Assembly (NCBI GenBank): GCA_900114405.1
Contig: FOSY01000002.1
Location: forward strand, 310,001 to 374,000
Direction of reading: 5' to 3'
Origin: Lachnospiraceae bacterium KH1T2
GTDB taxonomy: Bacteria; Bacillota; Clostridia; Lachnospirales; Lachnospiraceae
DNA: 64,000 nt
The stretch's first letter is position 1. Each line of letters opens with the position of its first letter. Below the pieces are notes generated by a model, which was given only the letters and a program-made list of their open reading frames with translations, was not told the origin of the DNA and did no database searches. The position numbers and the translations under genes are program-made. This document shows, piece by piece, positions 61,213 through 64,000 of the stretch.

Positions 61213-62169
61213 TCACTTCATTCTCATCAGATAGCTGAAGATCAAAAATGCTGTTTTGAGTTCATCATGTCGTATCTTTCCATGCTCATTGAGCCTTATG
61301 ATATCATCTTCTATAAGCTTTACATTAAGCTTTTTAAGCTCTTCTCTATCCAGTACGACAGCATTTTTATTCTCATTATTCTTATAGCGGTCAGCAGTTT
61401 CCTGATCCACTTCACCATTATTTGCTATGACACAGTCAACTTTGCGCTTATCCATATATTGATTAAGCACCTTCACATGTCCGCTCACTGTCAGGTCATC
61501 TGTCTCACCAGGCTGAGAAACAAGGTTCGAAACATACATTATCGGCGCTTCCGTTTTCTCAAGGGCATCTCTTACCTGCGGTGCTATCAGATGTGGGATA
61601 ATGCTCGTATACAGGCTTCCGGGACTAAATATTATAAGGTCGGCTCCCGTTATCTTTTTCTGAACTTTGCTGCTTACTTTTATATCATGATCATATGAAA
61701 GCTTTTTTATATGGCGAATATTTTTACTGACTTCCACTTCTCCAAAAAACTTATGATGCCTCTGATCATTTTCACCAACAAGGTCGATCTTATCCTCCGA
61801 AAGCGGCAGAACCGTTCCTTTTATATCGAGAAGCTTACACATGTACTTGGTAGCATCTGTAAGGCTGCCCTTTAAGTCTATCAATGCCGCCATAAGGATA
61901 TTCCTTACAGGATGATTGTAAAGAGAACCATCTTTCTGAAAACGGTATCCTAAAAGATCAATCAGGTCTTCATCCGCATTTGCCATAGCCAGAAGAACTT
62001 TACCTATATCTCCTACTGCTGGAATATCTAATTCTTCCTTAAGCTGACCTGTACTGCTTCCATTGTCGCTTACTGTAACTATAGTTGTCACGTCTACAGG
62101 GAACTGTTTAAGTCCGGAAAGGAGGCATGACAATCCCGTACCGCCTCCAAAAACTACTACTTTTTTCAT
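61213..62169 (-). CDS. yvcK: YvcK/CofD-like gluconeogenesis factor
   Basis: A 318-residue cytoplasmic protein of the YvcK family, which in Bacillus is needed for growth on gluconeogenic carbon sources and for cell shape. The nucleotide-sugar binding start VVVFGGGTGLSCLLSGLKQF and TVSDNGSSTGQLKEEL with PAVGDIGKVLLA are clear; FSPGSLYTSIIPHL is the CofD-type loop. The length is normal. The common neighbours rapZ and whiA are not in view on the left; the gene may begin the transcript that ends with the HPr-like gene. Confidence 0.93.
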   Translation of the reverse strand: MKKVVVFGGGTGLSCLLSGLKQFPVDVTTIVTVSDNGSSTGQLKEELDIPAVGDIGKVLLAMANADEDLIDLLGYRFQKDGSLYNHPVRNILMAALIDLKGSLTDATKYMCKLLDIKGTVLPLSEDKIDLVGENDQRHHKFFGEVEVSKNIRHIKKLSYDHDIKVSSKVQKKITGADLIIFSPGSLYTSIIPHLIAPQVRDALEKTEAPIMYVSNLVSQPGETDDLTVSGHVKVLNQYMDKRKVDCVIANNGEVDQETADRYKNNENKNAVVLDREELKKLNVKLIEDDIIRLNEHGKIRHDELKTAFLIFSYLMRMK

Positions 62170-62352
62170 ATTTTATCCTAATTTTGTGCTTGCCTATTAA
62201 TTACCTGATATTAATTGCTTTGTACTTTACACTCCGCAATTCTATTAAACATTGTACTACATTAAGAATCTTATTAACAGTTACATCTATCCAAATAAAA
62301 GCCGATAAATAGATAAGCGGATTAATCTACAGAATGGGAGTGATTATATCAT

Positions 62353-64000
62353 ATGATTAGCCTTTTCAAAAAAATAAAGAATAGATACAATTCAAAATTT
62401 AGCATTATAAGAGATTTTCTAAATCTCTCACTGATAATTCTTGCTGTATTTTTTATAAATAATGACAACTCTTTGTTTTTTTATTTATCTCCAGTCAGCT
62501 TCTATACTTTCAAGGATATCCCTTTGATACTTATCACCGGCTTGCTTGGCTCCACCGGTGCAGCTACTGCTGTTCTGATATCAATTATCTTCAAAACCAT
62601 CACAAGCGGAATTTTTATATATACCTCTTTTATTTATCTGATACTTATACTCGCTGTTCAGTTAATATGTTCTAGAGGCTTTCTGCATAATCGATCACAT
62701 GCCATTTTATCCTTAATCATCATATCACTGATCCTTGGAAACGGCTGGGCTCTTATGATCTCTATCGCAACTAACACTTTTCATATTATGTTCAGCACCC
62801 GTTATAATGTGATCTTCTTTCTAAGTGCCCTGCCAGAGTGCTTTATCAGTCTTTTCCTGCTCAGGCAGGCTCATAAGTATGCTTCATTGGACTTTAAGCG
62901 CATGTTTTGGGGCTTTTCTAACTATTTTTATGAAAATGGAACTCCCCGGATCGACCACACTAAACTCTCCAAAATAAGCCATAAACTTACAGCTCTTATT
63001 ATGTTTTCAATGATACTTATCGTATCTACAGCTGTACTTTCTATTCACTACCTTATGCCGGCACTTTTCAGTGCAAGTCAGGAGCTTAATTCCGATTCCA
63101 CGCCATCAGCAGAAATCTTCCTCCAAGAAGAAGATATTGATCTTCACGACGTAACTCTGGGTAAATACAAAAATTCTCAAGACAAGATGAAGCAAAGAAT
63201 CCACAACGAAACTTTTGCTTTTGACTTCCGCCTGACACTTATGCTTCTGACTCCTTCTATCTGCATCGGTATACTTATGGATTATTTCATAAAGAGAAGG
63301 TTTACCCGTCCGATCGTAGAAATGTCCGAAGCAATGAATCATCTTGAGGATATGGATGAAGAAAAGCTTATAAAAAGCGTACAGCTTTTATGTGATCTTA
63401 ATATTTCAACGCATGATGAATTAGAAGACTTGCGTCACAGCATAGAAAAAATGCTGTATGCTACTGTTGACTATATCAATGTTGTCAGAAATGAAGAAAA
63501 ACTTTTTCACGAACTTCGTGTAGCTCAGGAGGCAAATACTGCCAAGACATCATTTCTTTCCAGAATGTCTCATGAGATACGAACTCCAATCAATGCAATC
63601 CTCGGAATGGATGAAATGATCTTAAGAGAATATGATGAGCCGCAGCTCAAAGAATATGCCGTAAACATACAAAATTCAGGCCGCACTCTGCTTTCTCTCG
63701 TAAATGATATTTTAGACTTTTCTAAAATTGAAGCCGGAAAGATGGAGATAATCCCAGTAGAATACGACCTTAGCTCTGTGATAAATGACCTTGTAAACAT
63801 GACAAACATCAAGGCGGAGCAAAAGTCTCTGCAACTCATCATAAATGTAGATCCTGACATTCCCTATATCCTCTTCGGCGACGACATAAGGATCAGACAA
63901 TGTGTCCTGAACATAATGACCAATGCTATAAAATACACAGAAAAAGGCTCTGTAACACTTGATGTTTCTTACAAACGCAAAGAAGATTCTGTCATCGTGC
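62353..64000 (+). CDS. Membrane sensor histidine kinase (partial, open at right edge)
   Basis: 549 codons are visible. The N-terminal part has about six hydrophobic segments (to about residue 215), then a helix pair around an external segment (about 215-310) and a HAMP-like region (FTRPIVEMSEAMNHLEDMDE). The HisKA domain follows with the phospho-His in FLSRMSHEIRTPINAILGMD, then the start of the ATPase domain (QCVLNIIMTNAIKYTEKGSV with N-box). The sequence stops at the window edge before the G-boxes. GGGAG lies about 11 bases before the ATG at 62353. Hybrid kinases with receiver domains often have this layout, but the C terminus is not visible. Confidence 0.88.
   Translation, partial: MISLFKKIKNRYNSKFSIIRDFLNLSLIILAVFFINNDNSLFFYLSPVSFYTFKDIPLILITGLLGSTGAATAVLISIIFKTITSGIFIYTSFIYLILILAVQLICSRGFLHNRSHAILSLIIISLILGNGWALMISIATNTFHIMFSTRYNVIFFLSALPECFISLFLLRQAHKYASLDFKRMFWGFSNYFYENGTPRIDHTKLSKISHKLTALIMFSMILIVSTAVLSIHYLMPALFSASQELNSDSTPSAEIFLQEEDIDLHDVTLGKYKNSQDKMKQRIHNETFAFDFRLTLMLLTPSICIGILMDYFIKRRFTRPIVEMSEAMNHLEDMDEEKLIKSVQLLCDLNISTHDELEDLRHSIEKMLYATVDYINVVRNEEKLFHELRVAQEANTAKTSFLSRMSHEIRTPINAILGMDEMILREYDEPQLKEYAVNIQNSGRTLLSLVNDILDFSKIEAGKMEIIPVEYDLSSVINDLVNMTNIKAEQKSLQLIINVDPDIPYILFGDDIRIRQCVLNIMTNAIKYTEKGSVTLDVSYKRKEDSVIV

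Noticed and set aside
1..64000. CRISPR arrays, tRNA, rRNA, phage modules
   Set aside because: I looked for regularly spaced direct repeats, tRNA-like cloverleaf signals and phage gene sets and saw none; short tRNA genes could still be missed by eye.

Overview
The window looks like chromosomal DNA of an anaerobic Firmicute of the Lachnospiraceae, most like Butyrivibrio or Pseudobutyrivibrio. The reasons are the low-GC coding style with strong AGGAGG ribosome sites, secreted and cytoplasmic starch enzymes, a GH51 arabinofuranosidase, sortase-built pili, very large GGDEF/EAL proteins, and Lachnospiraceae-type small families (DUF3791, PD-(D/E)XK 'transposase-like' nucleases, C_GCAxxG_C_C). The genus is inference. 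I saw no rRNA, tRNA, CRISPR array or intact insertion sequence.

Layout. 1-3.3 kb: part of a sugar ABC transporter (permease, binding protein) with its LacI regulator and two copies of a perfect 14-bp operator. 3.3-3.8 kb: a gap holding a decayed copy of the HTH gene found intact at 12.7 kb. 3.8-9.8 kb: three lipoprotein peptidases in a row (S41, M13, S41). 9.8-11.6 kb: a poor region with one coiled-coil gene, two decayed gene fragments and strong hairpins. 11.6-12.9 kb: HTH, DUF3791 and PD-(D/E)XK genes. 13.0-21.7 kb: a maltodextrin regulon. A secreted CBM20 amylase cuts starch, MalE/F/G-like proteins import the products, a cytoplasmic GH13_20-like enzyme degrades them, and a divergent LacI protein probably regulates. 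21.7-26.3 kb: ftsH, a lipoprotein cyclophilin, a class II aldolase and mtnA (probable 5-deoxy/methylthio-pentose salvage). 26.4-29.8 kb: two membrane PH-domain proteins, the second fused to DUF1266, and a C_GCAxxG_C_C protein. 29.9-34.8 kb: two GT2 glycosyltransferases, GrpB, a secreted amidase and a GNAT enzyme.

35.0-43.4 kb is a complete pilus operon: coiled-coil accessory protein, signal peptidase I, a 1000-residue tip adhesin, major pilin, class C sortase, minor pilin and a short housekeeping-like sortase, all behind one promoter that carries a dyad. 43.6-45.2 kb: a LysR regulator divergent from an unannotated 45-residue membrane peptide, and a small membrane protein. 45.4-50.3 kb: a 1605-residue c-di-GMP protein with three GGDEF modules (two degenerate), one EAL and several PAS/GAF sensors. 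50.4-56.9 kb: gltB-gltD behind a long structured leader that looks like an attenuator. 57.3-58.5 kb: a membrane diguanylate cyclase. 58.5-60.7 kb: an intracellular GH51. 60.7-62.2 kb: an HPr-like protein without the phosphorylatable histidine beside yvcK, recalling the Bacillus yvcK-crh neighbourhood. 62.35 kb to the right edge: a sensor histidine kinase cut by the window end.

The most unusual items are the gltB leader, the His-less HPr next to YvcK, the pilus operon with its own signal peptidase and coiled-coil partner, the triple-GGDEF protein, the PH-DUF1266 pair, the hidden 45-residue peptide, and the two copies (one dead) of the HTH/DUF3791 module.
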